Shown here: positions 11,450 through 19,420 of the stretch, one piece after another
Position numbering within the stretch: position 1 is the first letter of the stretch
How the letters are laid out: every line of letters starts with the position of its first letter
Assembly (NCBI GenBank): GCA_022819985.1
Contig: JAJEGH010000008.1
Location: forward strand, 1-64,000
Reading direction: 5' to 3'
Source of the DNA: Alphaproteobacteria bacterium
Lineage (GTDB): Bacteria > Pseudomonadota > Alphaproteobacteria > Bin65
DNA length: 64,000 nt
Position numbers and translations under genes: made by a program
Notes under the pieces: model-generated
What the model was told of the DNA's origin: nothing
Seen by the model: only the letters and a program-made list of their open reading frames with translations
Databases searched by the model: none

Positions 11450-11555
11450 AGCGGCGTAGCTCAATCGGATAGAGCCCCCGCATTCGACGGAAATCAGCGT
11501 GACAACTGAAAGTACGGGTGGGGAGACGCGGGTTCAAGTCCCGCCGCCGCTCCCA
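11450..11555 (+). tRNA. tRNA-like gene with oversized anticodon arm (possible tRNA-Arg with insertion)
   Basis: A near-complete cloverleaf can be folded. Acceptor AGCGGCG (11450-11456) pairs fully with CGCCGCT (11545-11551), followed by C and an encoded CCA (11553-11555). The D arm is GCTC/GAGC (11459-11462/11472-11475) and the T arm GCGGG-TTCAAGT-CCCGC (11528-11544). The anticodon stem is best drawn as CCCGC (11477-11481) with GTGGG (11518-11522), leaving a five-base variable loop. The loop between is 36 bases instead of 7, an excess of 29. Its 5' side reads ATTCGAC, which would present anticodon UCG (Arg). Either a very small intron, a decayed gene, or a non-standard tRNA. Confidence 0.45.
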
Positions 11556-11607
11556 ACTCCTTGCTGACCGCCACCGCCCGCCCGCAGTCGGCGCCGTCCT
11601 GCCGGCG

Positions 11608-12315
11608 TCATCCGCCCAGATAGGCGCGGCGGACGTGGTCGTTTTCGTGCAGGTCGCCGGCCGGGCCTTCGAGGGCCACGGCGCCGGTTTCGAGGACGTA
11701 GGCGTATTGCGCCAGCAGCAGCGCCATCTCGGCATTCTGCTCGACCAGGACGACCGGCGTGCCCCGGGCCGAGATGTCGGTCACGATCCGGGCGATCTCC
11801 TGCACCATGACCGGCGACAGGCCCATCGACGGCTCGTCGAGCAGCAGCACCCGCGGCGCGCTCATCAGCGCCCGGCCGATCGCCAGCATCTGCTGTTCGC
11901 CGCCGGACATGGAGCGCGCCCATTGCCGGCGCCGCTCGGCCAGGCGCGGGAAGCGTGCGAAAACGTCGGCCAGCGACGCCTCGATTTCCGCCTTGTCGGT
12001 GCGCAGGAAGGCGCCGGTGCGCAGGTTCTCCTCGACCGTCAGGTCCGGGAACACCCGCCGCCCTTCCGGAACGTGGGCGATGCCGCGGCGCACGATCTCC
12101 TCCGGCGGCCGGCCGTCGATCCGTGCATCGTCGAAATGGATCTCGCCCCGGGTCAGCGGTTCGAGACCGGAGATCGCCCGCAGGGTCGTCGTCTTGCCGG
12201 CACCGTTCGCCCCGATGATGGTGACGATGCCGCCGGCCGGCACCGCCATCGAGACGCCCTTGAGCGCGGCGACCTTCTGATAGCGCACCTCGATATCGCG
12301 GAGTTCAAGCAGCAT
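11608..12315 (-). CDS. livF: Branched-chain-amino-acid-type ABC transporter ATP-binding protein LivF
   Basis: About 235 residues from [13 protein letters not shown]; an in-frame ATG at 12339 would add eight residues. Walker [15 protein letters not shown], signature SGGEQQMLAIGRALM, Walker B VLLLDEPSMGLSP, and the H-loop region VVLVEQNAEMAL, where LivF proteins carry Q in place of the usual loop His. The YILETG-like end (YVLETGAVALEGP) is diagnostic of LivF over LivG. It is last in a five-gene HAAT transporter operon and overlaps the livG end by 11 bases. Confidence 0.92.
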   Translation of the reverse strand: MLLELRDIEVRYQKVAALKGVSMAVPAGGIVTIIGANGAGKTTTLRAISGLEPLTRGEIHFDDARIDGRPPEEIVRRGIAHVPEGRRVFPDLTVEENLRTGAFLRTDKAEIEASLADVFARFPRLAERRRQWARSMSGGEQQMLAIGRALMSAPRVLLLDEPSMGLSPVMVQEIARIVTDISARGTPVVLVEQNAEMALLLAQYAYVLETGAVALEGPAGDLHENDHVRRAYLGG

Positions 12316-13144
12316 CGCCCGCCCCGTTCGCTCCGCCATTGGGCGATCCGCCGTTGCCCGACCCGCCGTTACCCGTGGCCGAGCCGAGATAGGCCTCGAT
12401 CACCGCGGGATCGTTGCGCACCTCGTCGGGCGCGCCCTCGACCAGCAGGGCGCCGAAATTCATCACCGTGATGATGTCGCACAGATTCATCACCGCCTGC
12501 ATGTCGTGCTCGACCAGCATGACGGTGACGCCGTCGTCGCGGATGCGCCGGACCAGCTCCATCATGCGCCGGGTCTCTTCCGGGTTCATGCCGGTGAAGG
12601 GCTCGTCGAGCAGCAGCACCTTCGGCTCCGCCGCCAGGGCGACCGCCATGCCGAGCATGCGCTGATGGCCGTGGGGCAGGTTGGAGACCGGCTCGTCCGC
12701 CAGATCCTCCAGGCCGAAGAACGCCAGAGCGTCCCGCGCCCTGGCGTCGGCCTCGGCCTCCGAGGCGCGGTCGGCGCCGAGCAGGCGGCTCAGGAAGCCC
12801 GACCGGGCGCCGAGATGGCGGCCGACCCGCGCATTGTCCAGCACCGAGAATTCCTGGAACAGCGTCGAGCCCTGGAAGGTGCGCACCAGCCCCATCGCGG
12901 CAAGCGCGCTGGTCTTGCGGCCGGAAATGTCCCGACCGCGATAGAGCACCTGCCCGGCCGTCGGCGCATAGAAGCCGCTGATCACGTTGAAGGTCGTGGT
13001 CTTGCCGGCGCCGTTCGGCCCGATCAGGCCGTGGATCGCGCCTTCGCGCACCGCGAAGCTGAAATCGTCGACCGCCACGAGACCGCCGAACCGGCGGGTC
13101 AACCCGCGCGCTTCGAGGATCGGAAGGCCGTCCGGCGCGTTCAT
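12305..13144 (-). CDS. livG: Branched-chain-amino-acid-type ABC transporter ATP-binding protein LivG
   Basis: 279 residues. Walker [18 protein letters not shown], family block [19 protein letters not shown], Walker [16 protein letters not shown] and [16 protein letters not shown] identify LivG. The C-terminus carries a Gly/Asn-rich tail ([14 protein letters not shown]) not normally present, apparently from short tandem duplication. Overlaps livM by four bases (ATGA-type coupling). Confidence 0.92.
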   Translation of the reverse strand: MNAPDGLPILEARGLTRRFGGLVAVDDFSFAVREGAIHGLIGPNGAGKTTTFNVISGFYAPTAGQVLYRGRDISGRKTSALAAMGLVRTFQGSTLFQEFSVLDNARVGRHLGARSGFLSRLLGADRASEAEADARARDALAFFGLEDLADEPVSNLPHGHQRMLGMAVALAAEPKVLLLDEPFTGMNPEETRRMMELVRRIRDDGVTVMLVEHDMQAVMNLCDIITVMNFGALLVEGAPDEVRNDPAVIEAYLGSATGNGGSGNGGSPNGGANGAGDAA

Positions 13145-14178
13145 GCCGCTTCGCCTCCGGCCGCGGCCGGCCCGCCCCTCCGGCGCTGCAGCCAGGCCCG
13201 CAGGCGCGGCCCGAGGCTTTCCAGGCCGTCCGGCAGGTAGAGGACCGACAGGATCAGGATGGCGCCGTAGATCAGCGGCCGGGCCGTATCCAGGCCCAGG
13301 CCGCGCAGGACCATCTCGTTGATCACGGTCAGCACGACGACGCCGAGGATCGGGCCGTGGAAGGTCGCGGTGCCGCCGACGATGGCCCAGACCAGGACGT
13401 AGACCATCTGGTCGACGCTGAAACGGGTCGGGTTCACCGCCCCGACATAGTGGGCGTAGAGGCCGCCGGCGATCCCGGCGAAGAAGGAGGCGATGACGAA
13501 GGCCAGCGTGCGGTAGCGGAAGGTGTCGACGCCGACGGATTCGGCCAGCCTGTCCTGCCAGTGGATGGCGTGGAATGTCAGCCCGATGCGCGAGCGCTCG
13601 ATCCGGTAGAGTACGAACAGGGAGGCCGAAACGACGACCAGCGCGAGGAAGTAGTAGTTGACCGGTTCGTAGAAATCGATCGAGAGGAAACCGGTGTCGA
13701 TGTCCGGAAAGGCGTCGATCCGCTTCAGTCCCTTGGGGCCGCCGAACGGGTCGGTAAAGCGTTTCCAGATCAGGCGGATGATCTCACCGGCGGCGAAGGA
13801 GCCGATCAGGAAATAAAAGCCCTTCATCCGGAACAGCGGGAAACTCAGGATGGCGGCGGTCCCGGCCGCCATGCAGCCGCCGATCAGCAGGGAGAGCGGC
13901 ACCGGCACGCCGAGCCGCTTGGCGAGCAGCGCGCTGGCATAGGCCCCGACGCCCATGATGACGACATGGCCGAGCGACCATTCGCCGGTCAGCGTGAGCA
14001 GCCGGTAGCTAGAGACCAACAACACGTTGATGACCAGCAGGACGGCGATCTCCTGCTGGGAATAGCTCAGCAGGTAGGGCAGGACCGCCAGTGCCGCGAA
14101 CAGGAAGACCAACCGCAACCGCCCGAAACTCCGCCGGACGGGGCCGTCCGCCGGCGCTGCGACCGCCGGGTCAGGCAC
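13141..14178 (-). CDS. livM: Branched-chain-amino-acid-type ABC transporter permease LivM
   Basis: 345-residue inner-membrane permease with eight or more hydrophobic segments. [23 protein letters not shown] near residue 65 is the conserved LivM/LivH loop around the first periplasmic turn, and [21 protein letters not shown] is the conserved C-terminal coupling region. The segment [20 protein letters not shown] matches the LivM EAA-like loop. It couples translationally with livG and with livH (8-bp overlap). Confidence 0.92.
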   Translation of the reverse strand: MPDPAVAAPADGPVRRSFGRLRLVFLFAALAVLPYLLSYSQQEIAVLLVINVLLVSSYRLLTLTGEWSLGHVVIMGVGAYASALLAKRLGVPVPLSLLIGGCMAAGTAAILSFPLFRMKGFYFLIGSFAAGEIIRLIWKRFTDPFGGPKGLKRIDAFPDIDTGFLSIDFYEPVNYYFLALVVVSASLFVLYRIERSRIGLTFHAIHWQDRLAESVGVDTFRYRTLAFVIASFFAGIAGGLYAHYVGAVNPTRFSVDQMVYVLVWAIVGGTATFHGPILGVVVLTVINEMVLRGLGLDTARPLIYGAILILSVLYLPDGLESLGPRLRAWLQRRRGGPAAAGGEAA

Positions 14179-15034
14179 GTTCCTTCGCTCCGAACAGACC
14201 GGTCGGCCGCACCACCAGTACGGCGAGCATCAGGGCAAGGCCGACGATGTTGGCGATCACCCCGTCGAAGAAGGTCGTGACGAACGTGTGGACGAAGGCG
14301 TAGAGCACCGCCGCGATCACCGCGCCTTCCAGACTCCCGATACCGCCGACGATGATGATGATGAAGGCGGTGACGATGATCGAATGGCCGATATAGGGCG
14401 TCGGGCTGACCAGCGGCGCGGTCAGCGCCCCGGCAACCCCGGCAAGCGCGGCGCCGATGAACATGGCGATGCGCGCGGTCTGGTTCATCGAGATGCCCTG
14501 AAGGGAGGCAGCTTCGGCATCCTGGGCGCAGGCGCGCAGCGCCCAGCCGAATTTCGAGCGCTTGAGGAAGGTCCACAGGGCGGCCAGCAGCAGGATGGCG
14601 ACGACGATCACGAACAGCCGCTGATAGGTCAGGATCGCGCCGAAGATCTCGATCTTGCCGTGGGTCGAGGGCGGAACATGACCCATGCGCCGGCCGAAGC
14701 CGAACACGGCGAGCGTCTGCAGGATGAGCAGGAAGCCGATCGACGCGATCAGGCCGCCGAGCGGATTCTTCCGCAGCGGGCGGAACAGCGCCCGCTCCAT
14801 CAGCAGGCCGACGATTCCGACGAAGATCAGGCCGCCTGCGACCGAAAGCAGAAAAGGGAATTTCTCCTGGGCGTAGAGGAAGACGACGCAATAGGCGCCG
14901 GCCATATAGAGCTCGCCGTGGGCGAAGTTGATCACGCCCATGACGCCGAAAATCATGACCAGCCCGACGGCGATCAACGCCATATAGCTGGCGGCATACA
15001 TGGCGTTGATGGCGGTCTGCCACAGCAGGTCCAT
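14171..15034 (-). CDS. livH: Branched-chain-amino-acid-type ABC transporter permease LivH
   Basis: 287-residue permease. VMIFGVMGVINFAHGELYMAGAY, GWALRACAQDAEAASLQGI and IIVGGIGSLEGAVIAAVL are conserved LivH landmarks (pore segment, EAA-type loop, C-terminal segment). Partner of LivM in the HAAT transporter. It lies 110 bp after the binding-protein gene, separated by a strong hairpin, an arrangement that commonly gives more binding protein than permease. Confidence 0.92.
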   Translation of the reverse strand: MDLLWQTAINAMYAASYMALIAVGLVMIFGVMGVINFAHGELYMAGAYCVVFLYAQEKFPFLLSVAGGLIFVGIVGLLMERALFRPLRKNPLGGLIASIGFLLILQTLAVFGFGRRMGHVPPSTHGKIEIFGAILTYQRLFVIVVAILLLAALWTFLKRSKFGWALRACAQDAEAASLQGISMNQTARIAMFIGAALAGVAGALTAPLVSPTPYIGHSIIVTAFIIIIVGGIGSLEGAVIAAVLYAFVHTFVTTFFDGVIANIVGLALMLAVLVVRPTGLFGAKERA

Positions 15035-15069
15035 CGCCGGGCCTCAACGGCAGGAGCGGGAAAACGAAA

Positions 15070-15096
15070 CCGGGGCCGGGCAGAGCCCGGCCCCGG
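15070..15096 (-). terminator. Perfect 12-bp hairpin between binding protein and livH
   Basis: CCGGGGCCGGGC (15070-15081), AGA, then its exact complement (15085-15096). Read on the minus strand it is followed by TTTCGTTTTCCC, a T-rich tract. It could be a partial terminator or a 3' stabiliser for the upstream binding-protein message. Confidence 0.65.
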
Positions 15097-15144
15097 CCGC
15101 AAATGTTAGCACAGCGGGTGCGCCATGCGGAACGCAGCGATTTA

Positions 15145-16452
15145 TCAGCGCTGATTCCACATCTGGCCCAGAGCCGTCATGTGCTTGATCATCAGCTTGC
15201 TGTGCTTGTCCCACCAGGCGGGAATCGACTTGAAGGCCTTGATTTTGGCCTTGCCGCCCTCGATCACCACCACCGGCCAGTTGCCGACCAGGGCGTTGTC
15301 GATGCCGAACAGCTCCTTGCCCCACCATTTGGCGTCGCCGAAGGCGTGCTTGCCGGTGCCGCCGGCCTTCATCGCTTTCAGGACGGGCCCCGGCTCGGCG
15401 CTGCCGGCCTTGGCTGCCGCGTCCGCCCACAGGTCCATGATCGAGGCATATTCCCACGAAACGGCGCTCCACTCCTTGGCGCCGAAACGCTTGGCGTATT
15501 CGGCGTAGAACTCGTTGGGATTCACGAAGTTCACTTCCTTGGCGTTCAGCGCCGGATCGTCGAAATCCGGGAACTGGAAGACGAAGCCTTCCATGAAGTC
15601 CTTCGACGTCTTCTCGACGATCTTCTGGTAGAAGTCGGCGGTGCAGGAGATGATCTGGCCCTTGTAACCCTGCTGGAACGCCTGTTCGCACAGCGGATGG
15701 ACATAGTCGGCGTAGCAGGTGTCCAGGCACAGGATGTCCGGCTTCTTGGCGAGCAGCTTGGTCATCACCGGCGCGAAGTCCGTCGTCGCCGGATCGAAGA
15801 ACAGCGGCGCGTCGACCATCTTGATGCCGGCCGCCTCGAAGGCCGCCAGGTAGGTCGCCACCGAAGGCTTGCCGAGGGCATCGTCCTGGGCGCAGATCGC
15901 GGCGGTCTTGAGATTCTTCTTGTTCTCCGCCAGCCATTCGACGCCAGTGACGTTATAGATCGGATGCACCTCGCACGGCGCCACGAGGGTCTTCGTGTCC
16001 GGCGTCAGATCGCTCGGCAGCAGCGTCGAGAACAGCATGCCCTCGCGCGCTGCGATCTTCTCCACGCCCGGCCAAGTGTCGCCGCCCAGCATCATGATGA
16101 ACTTGACGCCGTCTTCCTTGATCAGCTTGGTCGCGCCGGTCCGCGCCTTGCCGGCATCGTATTCGTTGTCGTAGCCGACGAACTCGATCTTGTGCGACTT
16201 GCCGCCGATCTTCACGCCGCCCTTGGCGTTGACCCAGTCCGCCCAGATCAGGCAGCCGTCCAGGCCGGGCTTGCCCCAGGCGGAGACCGGGCCGGTCAGC
16301 GGCGCCAGGAAGCCGATCTTGATGGTATCGGCGGCGGCGAAGGAAACGCGCGACAGGCCGGTGCCGGTCGCCGCGAGCGCGGCGCCGGACGCGGCCGTGG
16401 TGCCGAGGAATTTCCGCCTGCTCAGTTTGCGGTCGAGTGTCTTGCGCATCAT
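15145..16452 (-). CDS. ABC transporter substrate-binding protein, HAAT family, Tat-exported
   Basis: 435-residue periplasmic binding protein (LivK/urea/amide group, Peripla_BP_6 fold). The start at 16452 (MMRKTLDRK) has GGGAGG upstream and precedes a twin-arginine signal, KLSRRKFLGTTAASGAALAA. Mature part opens DTIKIGFLAPLTGPVSAWG, typical of HAAT receptors. The ligand is not readable; divergence from tmm and shared ATTGGT boxes suggest a methylated amine or breakdown amide rather than Leu/Ile/Val. First gene of the transporter operon. Confidence 0.9.
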   Translation of the reverse strand: MMRKTLDRKLSRRKFLGTTAASGAALAATGTGLSRVSFAAADTIKIGFLAPLTGPVSAWGKPGLDGCLIWADWVNAKGGVKIGGKSHKIEFVGYDNEYDAGKARTGATKLIKEDGVKFIMMLGGDTWPGVEKIAAREGMLFSTLLPSDLTPDTKTLVAPCEVHPIYNVTGVEWLAENKKNLKTAAICAQDDALGKPSVATYLAAFEAAGIKMVDAPLFFDPATTDFAPVMTKLLAKKPDILCLDTCYADYVHPLCEQAFQQGYKGQIISCTADFYQKIVEKTSKDFMEGFVFQFPDFDDPALNAKEVNFVNPNEFYAEYAKRFGAKEWSAVSWEYASIMDLWADAAAKAGSAEPGPVLKAMKAGGTGKHAFGDAKWWGKELFGIDNALVGNWPVVVIEGGKAKIKAFKSIPAWWDKHSKLMIKHMTALGQMWNQR

Positions 16453-16587
16453 GCCAGCCTCCCTGCGTTGTTGCGCGCGCCGCGGCTCACCATGGCCGGA
16501 GGCGCTTCTCGAGGGCCGGACGGCGGACAAACGGCGTGCCGAACGGCCTTCGGAACCGTAACCGCAGGGCATTTCGACAGAGCGAAA

Positions 16588-16603
16588 ACCAATTTTAACC
16601 AAT
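16588..16603. promoter_or_regulatory. ATTGGT-box array A (two copies, 10-bp period)
   Basis: ACCAAT at 16588-16593 and 16598-16603, i.e. ATTGGT reading toward the ABC transporter operon, 136 bp from its first ATG. Exactly one helical turn apart. Confidence 0.65.
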
Positions 16604-16768
16604 TCGCCCGATTTATCGTCGAACCGATCGCGGCTACGGTCGTTCTGTACAGCATGACAAAATGGTGGCTTAATGCAAGCGAAATATGCCTTATTGTCGG
16701 CAAGGCGGGCGAAAGGACCAGAGTTTGCCCGAACGGAAGGCCCGAACCGGCAAATAAAGCGTGATCGG

Positions 16769-16794
16769 ATTGGTATATATTGGTAAAGATTGGT
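16769..16794. promoter_or_regulatory. ATTGGT-box array B (three copies, 10-bp period)
   Basis: ATTGGT at 16769-16774, 16779-16784 and 16789-16794, perfectly phased, 67 bp upstream of the tmm ATG. TATATAT overlaps the gap between copies 1 and 2, so the array may overlap promoter elements. Confidence 0.75.
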
Positions 16795-16861
16795 TCGGAC
16801 GCTGAGTCCAATCTTGGAACGGGAGCGGCGCTTCGGCTATACCGAACTGCCGGAAAGGACG

Positions 16862-18217
16862 ATGAGTGAGACCATGGGCAAGCGAGTTGCAGTGATCGGC
16901 GCGGGACCGAGCGGCCTCGCCCAGTTGAGGGCGTTCCAGTCGGCGAAGGCCGGCGGCGCGGAAATTCCGGAGATCGTCTGCTACGAGAAGCAGGACGACT
17001 GGGGCGGCCTGTGGAACTACACCTGGCGCACCGGCACGGACGAATTCGGCGAACCGGTCCATTGCTCGATGTACCGCTATCTGTGGTCCAACGGGCCCAA
17101 GGAAGGGCTGGAATTCGCCGACTATTCCTTCGAGGCGCATTTCGGCAAGCAGATCGCCTCCTATCCGCCGCGCGAAGTCCTGTTCGACTATATCGAAGGC
17201 CGGGTGAAGAAGGCGGGTGTGCGCGACTGGATCCGCTTCCGCACGCCGGTCCGGCGGGTCGACTTCGACGATTCGACCGGCCTGTTCGCGGTTACGGCCC
17301 ACGATCTGGCAAACGATGTGGAGAGTACCGAAAGCTTCGACCATGTCGTCGTGGCGACGGGCCATTTCTCGACTCCGAACGTGCCGCATTTCGACGGCCT
17401 CGACCGGTTCAACGGCCGGGTCCTGCACGCCCACGATTTCCGCGACGCCGTCGAGTTCAAGGACAAGGACATCCTGATCATCGGCACCAGCTATTCGGCC
17501 GAGGATATCGGCTCCCAATGCTGGAAATACGGCTGCAAATCCGTCACGGTCAGCCACCGCACCGCGGCCATGGGCTACGACTGGCCCGACAACTGGAAGG
17601 AAGTGCCGCTGCTCCAGAAGGTCGAGGGCAACACCTGCACCTTCAAGGACGGCTCGACCGCCGATGTCGACGCCATCATCCTGTGCACCGGCTATCTGCA
17701 CCACTTCCCCTTCATGGCGCCGGAATTGTGTCTGAAAACCGCCAACCGGCTGGCGGCGGCCGACCTCTACAAGGGCGTCGTCTGGGTCGACAATCCGAAG
17801 CTGTTCTATCTGGGCATGCAGGACCAGTGGTACACCTTCAACATGTTCGACGGACAAGCCTGGTACGTCCGCGACGTCATCATGGACCGGATCGAGGTAC
17901 CGGACCGGGAAGCCCGTGCAGCGGACGTCGCCGATCGCGAAGCCAGGGAAGACGCAATCGAGGACGATTACGGCGCGATCCGCTACCAGGGCGATTACGT
18001 CAAGGAACTGATTGCGGAGACCGACTATCCCAGCTTCGACGTCGACGGCGCCAACGAAGCCTTCTTCCAGTGGAAGAAGCACAAGAAGCAGAACATCATG
18101 ACCTTCCGCGACAACTGCTACAGGTCGGTCATGACCGGCTCCATGGCTCCGGTCCACCATACGCCGTGGGTCGAAGCGATGGACGATTCGATGGCGAGCT
18201 ATCTTCTGAACGAATAG
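16862..18217 (+). CDS. tmm: Trimethylamine monooxygenase (bacterial FMO)
   Basis: 451-residue flavin monooxygenase converting trimethylamine to trimethylamine N-oxide with NADPH and O2. FAD motif [14 protein letters not shown] near the N-terminus, [17 protein letters not shown] and [13 protein letters not shown] as in characterised Tmm, the FMO fingerprint [19 protein letters not shown] motif [12 protein letters not shown], and [12 protein letters not shown]. The C-terminal [20 protein letters not shown] also matches Tmm closely. Start 16862 (MSETMGKRV) follows GGAAAGG. It leads a run of TMA-degradation genes and has a three-copy ATTGGT array upstream. Confidence 0.95.
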   Translation: MSETMGKRVAVIGAGPSGLAQLRAFQSAKAGGAEIPEIVCYEKQDDWGGLWNYTWRTGTDEFGEPVHCSMYRYLWSNGPKEGLEFADYSFEAHFGKQIASYPPREVLFDYIEGRVKKAGVRDWIRFRTPVRRVDFDDSTGLFAVTAHDLANDVESTESFDHVVVATGHFSTPNVPHFDGLDRFNGRVLHAHDFRDAVEFKDKDILIIGTSYSAEDIGSQCWKYGCKSVTVSHRTAAMGYDWPDNWKEVPLLQKVEGNTCTFKDGSTADVDAIILCTGYLHHFPFMAPELCLKTANRLAAADLYKGVVWVDNPKLFYLGMQDQWYTFNMFDGQAWYVRDVIMDRIEVPDREARAADVADREAREDAIEDDYGAIRYQGDYVKELIAETDYPSFDVDGANEAFFQWKKHKKQNIMTFRDNCYRSVMTGSMAPVHHTPWVEAMDDSMASYLLNE

Positions 18218-18237
18218 CGCCGCCGGATCGTCCGGAC

Positions 18238-18972
18238 ATGGGCGACGCGACCATCCAGTGGGAGTGGGAGGCCTTCTCCGCCGCCGCGCTCGAAGCCTAT
18301 CGGGCGGCGCAGCGCGAGGAGGCCGTCCACCTCTGGCGGCGTGCCGGCGCGCTGGCGCAGCAATTCCCATCGGGCGACCCGCGCCGGGCCGCGAGCGACA
18401 ACAACGCCGCGCTCGCCCTGCTGATCGACCAGGACCACGAGGGCGCCGCCGCGGCCCTGACCTCGGCGCTCGACGCCTGGGAAGGGGCGCTGGACTGGAC
18501 CGGCGCCATGGCGGTATCGCCGGTGGCTCGCAGTTCGCTGTTCCACCAGCGCCTCGAGCAGCGTCATGTCGAGACCTATGGCGACGTCCGCCGCGCGCGG
18601 CACCGCGCATTCCTGACCGGCGCGGTCGCACTGACCCGCTTCAACCTCGGGATAGCCCGGCTCTTCCTCGACGAGGACGAGGCGGCCGGCCGGCTGCTCG
18701 AAACCGCGCTCGAAGAACGGGAGCGCGCCTTCGGCCCGAACAATCCGGAGGTCGCCGAGATCGCCAGGGTGCTCTCCGGCAGCGCCGACGCCGCCGAGGA
18801 CGACGAGCGGATGGCGCGGTTCGACGGCAAGATCCGGACCGTCGCCGAAAACCGCGCGATCGATGTCCTGGACGCCTGGCGCAAGGACCGGCCGCACGAA
18901 ATGACCGACACCCGCCGCCTGCTCGCCGCAGCCTACCTCACGGCGATCGTCCACGAGCGGGATTTCATGTAG
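18238..18972 (+). CDS. TPR-like protein of unknown function in the TMA cluster
   Basis: 244-residue soluble, almost all-helical protein; no signal or membrane segment. Helix pairs such as ALEAYRAAQREEAVHLWRRA, NNAALALLIDQDHEGAAAAL and FNLGIARLFLDEDEAAGRLL resemble tetratricopeptide repeats. It starts 20 bp after the tmm stop, so it is very probably cotranscribed with tmm, but no function is known to me. It could be a scaffold or assembly helper for Tmm/Tdm; that is guesswork from position. Confidence 0.75.
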   Translation: MGDATIQWEWEAFSAAALEAYRAAQREEAVHLWRRAGALAQQFPSGDPRRAASDNNAALALLIDQDHEGAAAALTSALDAWEGALDWTGAMAVSPVARSSLFHQRLEQRHVETYGDVRRARHRAFLTGAVALTRFNLGIARLFLDEDEAAGRLLETALEERERAFGPNNPEVAEIARVLSGSADAAEDDERMARFDGKIRTVAENRAIDVLDAWRKDRPHEMTDTRRLLAAAYLTAIVHERDFM

Positions 18973-19120
18973 CGGGACACCGCCTCCTTCGCCGCCGGTT
19001 TCGTCGTCCTCCCTCCATTTCGCCGCTGCCGTTCTGCCTCCATCCTGTCCGCGTCCGCCGACCCGGCCATGACGGCGATGCCGGGATTCGAGAAGTTCAT
19101 ATGCTGTCGTATGGCGTCGA

Positions 19121-19136
19121 ACCAATCACAACCAAT
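19121..19136. promoter_or_regulatory. ATTGGT-box array C (two copies, 10-bp period)
   Basis: ACCAAT at 19121-19126 and 19131-19136, the reverse-strand form of the box, 100 bp upstream of array D. Confidence 0.65.
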
Positions 19137-19220
19137 CGTGCGCATTGTTTGCCGTCCTGCCTCGGTCGTTCAGGCCAAAGGCGGGCTATCGGCCGAATTT
19201 TAAGGAAAATGACAGTGAAA

Positions 19221-19246
19221 AATGGTCGATAATGGTTCGCAATGGT
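19221..19246. promoter_or_regulatory. ATTGGT-box array D, AATGGT variant (three copies, 10-bp period)
   Basis: AATGGT at 19221-19226, 19231-19236 and 19241-19246, exactly phased and pointing to tdm. One base differs from the commoner ATTGGT, which may mark a weaker site. Confidence 0.65.
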
Positions 19247-19420
19247 ATCGTCGGGTCGGGTCTTGGGGCGGTGCGCCGTTTCCCGACGAGGGAAAATGTC
19301 GTAGCTTAACCGCGCCGCTTCGGGGCGGCCGATCGGAACGAAGGATTTTGGACGCCAGGATCGCCTGCCGGAGCGTCCGGCGACTGTATGACGGGAACGC
19401 AGGAAGGTGTTGGGGCCGGA

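Larger units (their letters stand above)
16453..16861. other. Divergent control region between transporter operon and tmm
   Basis: 409 bp with no gene, AT-richer than its surroundings. It holds ATTGGT arrays A (16588-16603) and B (16769-16794), each oriented toward its own downstream gene, so it most likely contains two divergent promoters under the same control. Confidence 0.6.
18973..19420. other. Intergenic control region upstream of tdm
   Basis: 448 bp without a convincing gene. It holds ATTGGT arrays C (19121-19136) and D (19221-19246). An in-frame ATG at 19388 could extend Tdm by eleven residues. Confidence 0.6.

Noticed and set aside
11450-11555. Selenocysteine tRNA or a long-variable-arm (Leu/Ser/Tyr) tRNA
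   Set aside because: The acceptor stem is 7 pairs, the D stem 4 pairs, and no 5-pair anticodon stem forms directly after the D arm; a split anticodon stem with a short variable loop folds better.
11608-16452. Urea transporter (UrtABCDE)
   Set aside because: No urease or urea carboxylase genes nearby, the first permease and ATPase subunits look Liv-like, and the shared operator ties it to tmm. Urea remains possible as a ligand, so the call was left general.
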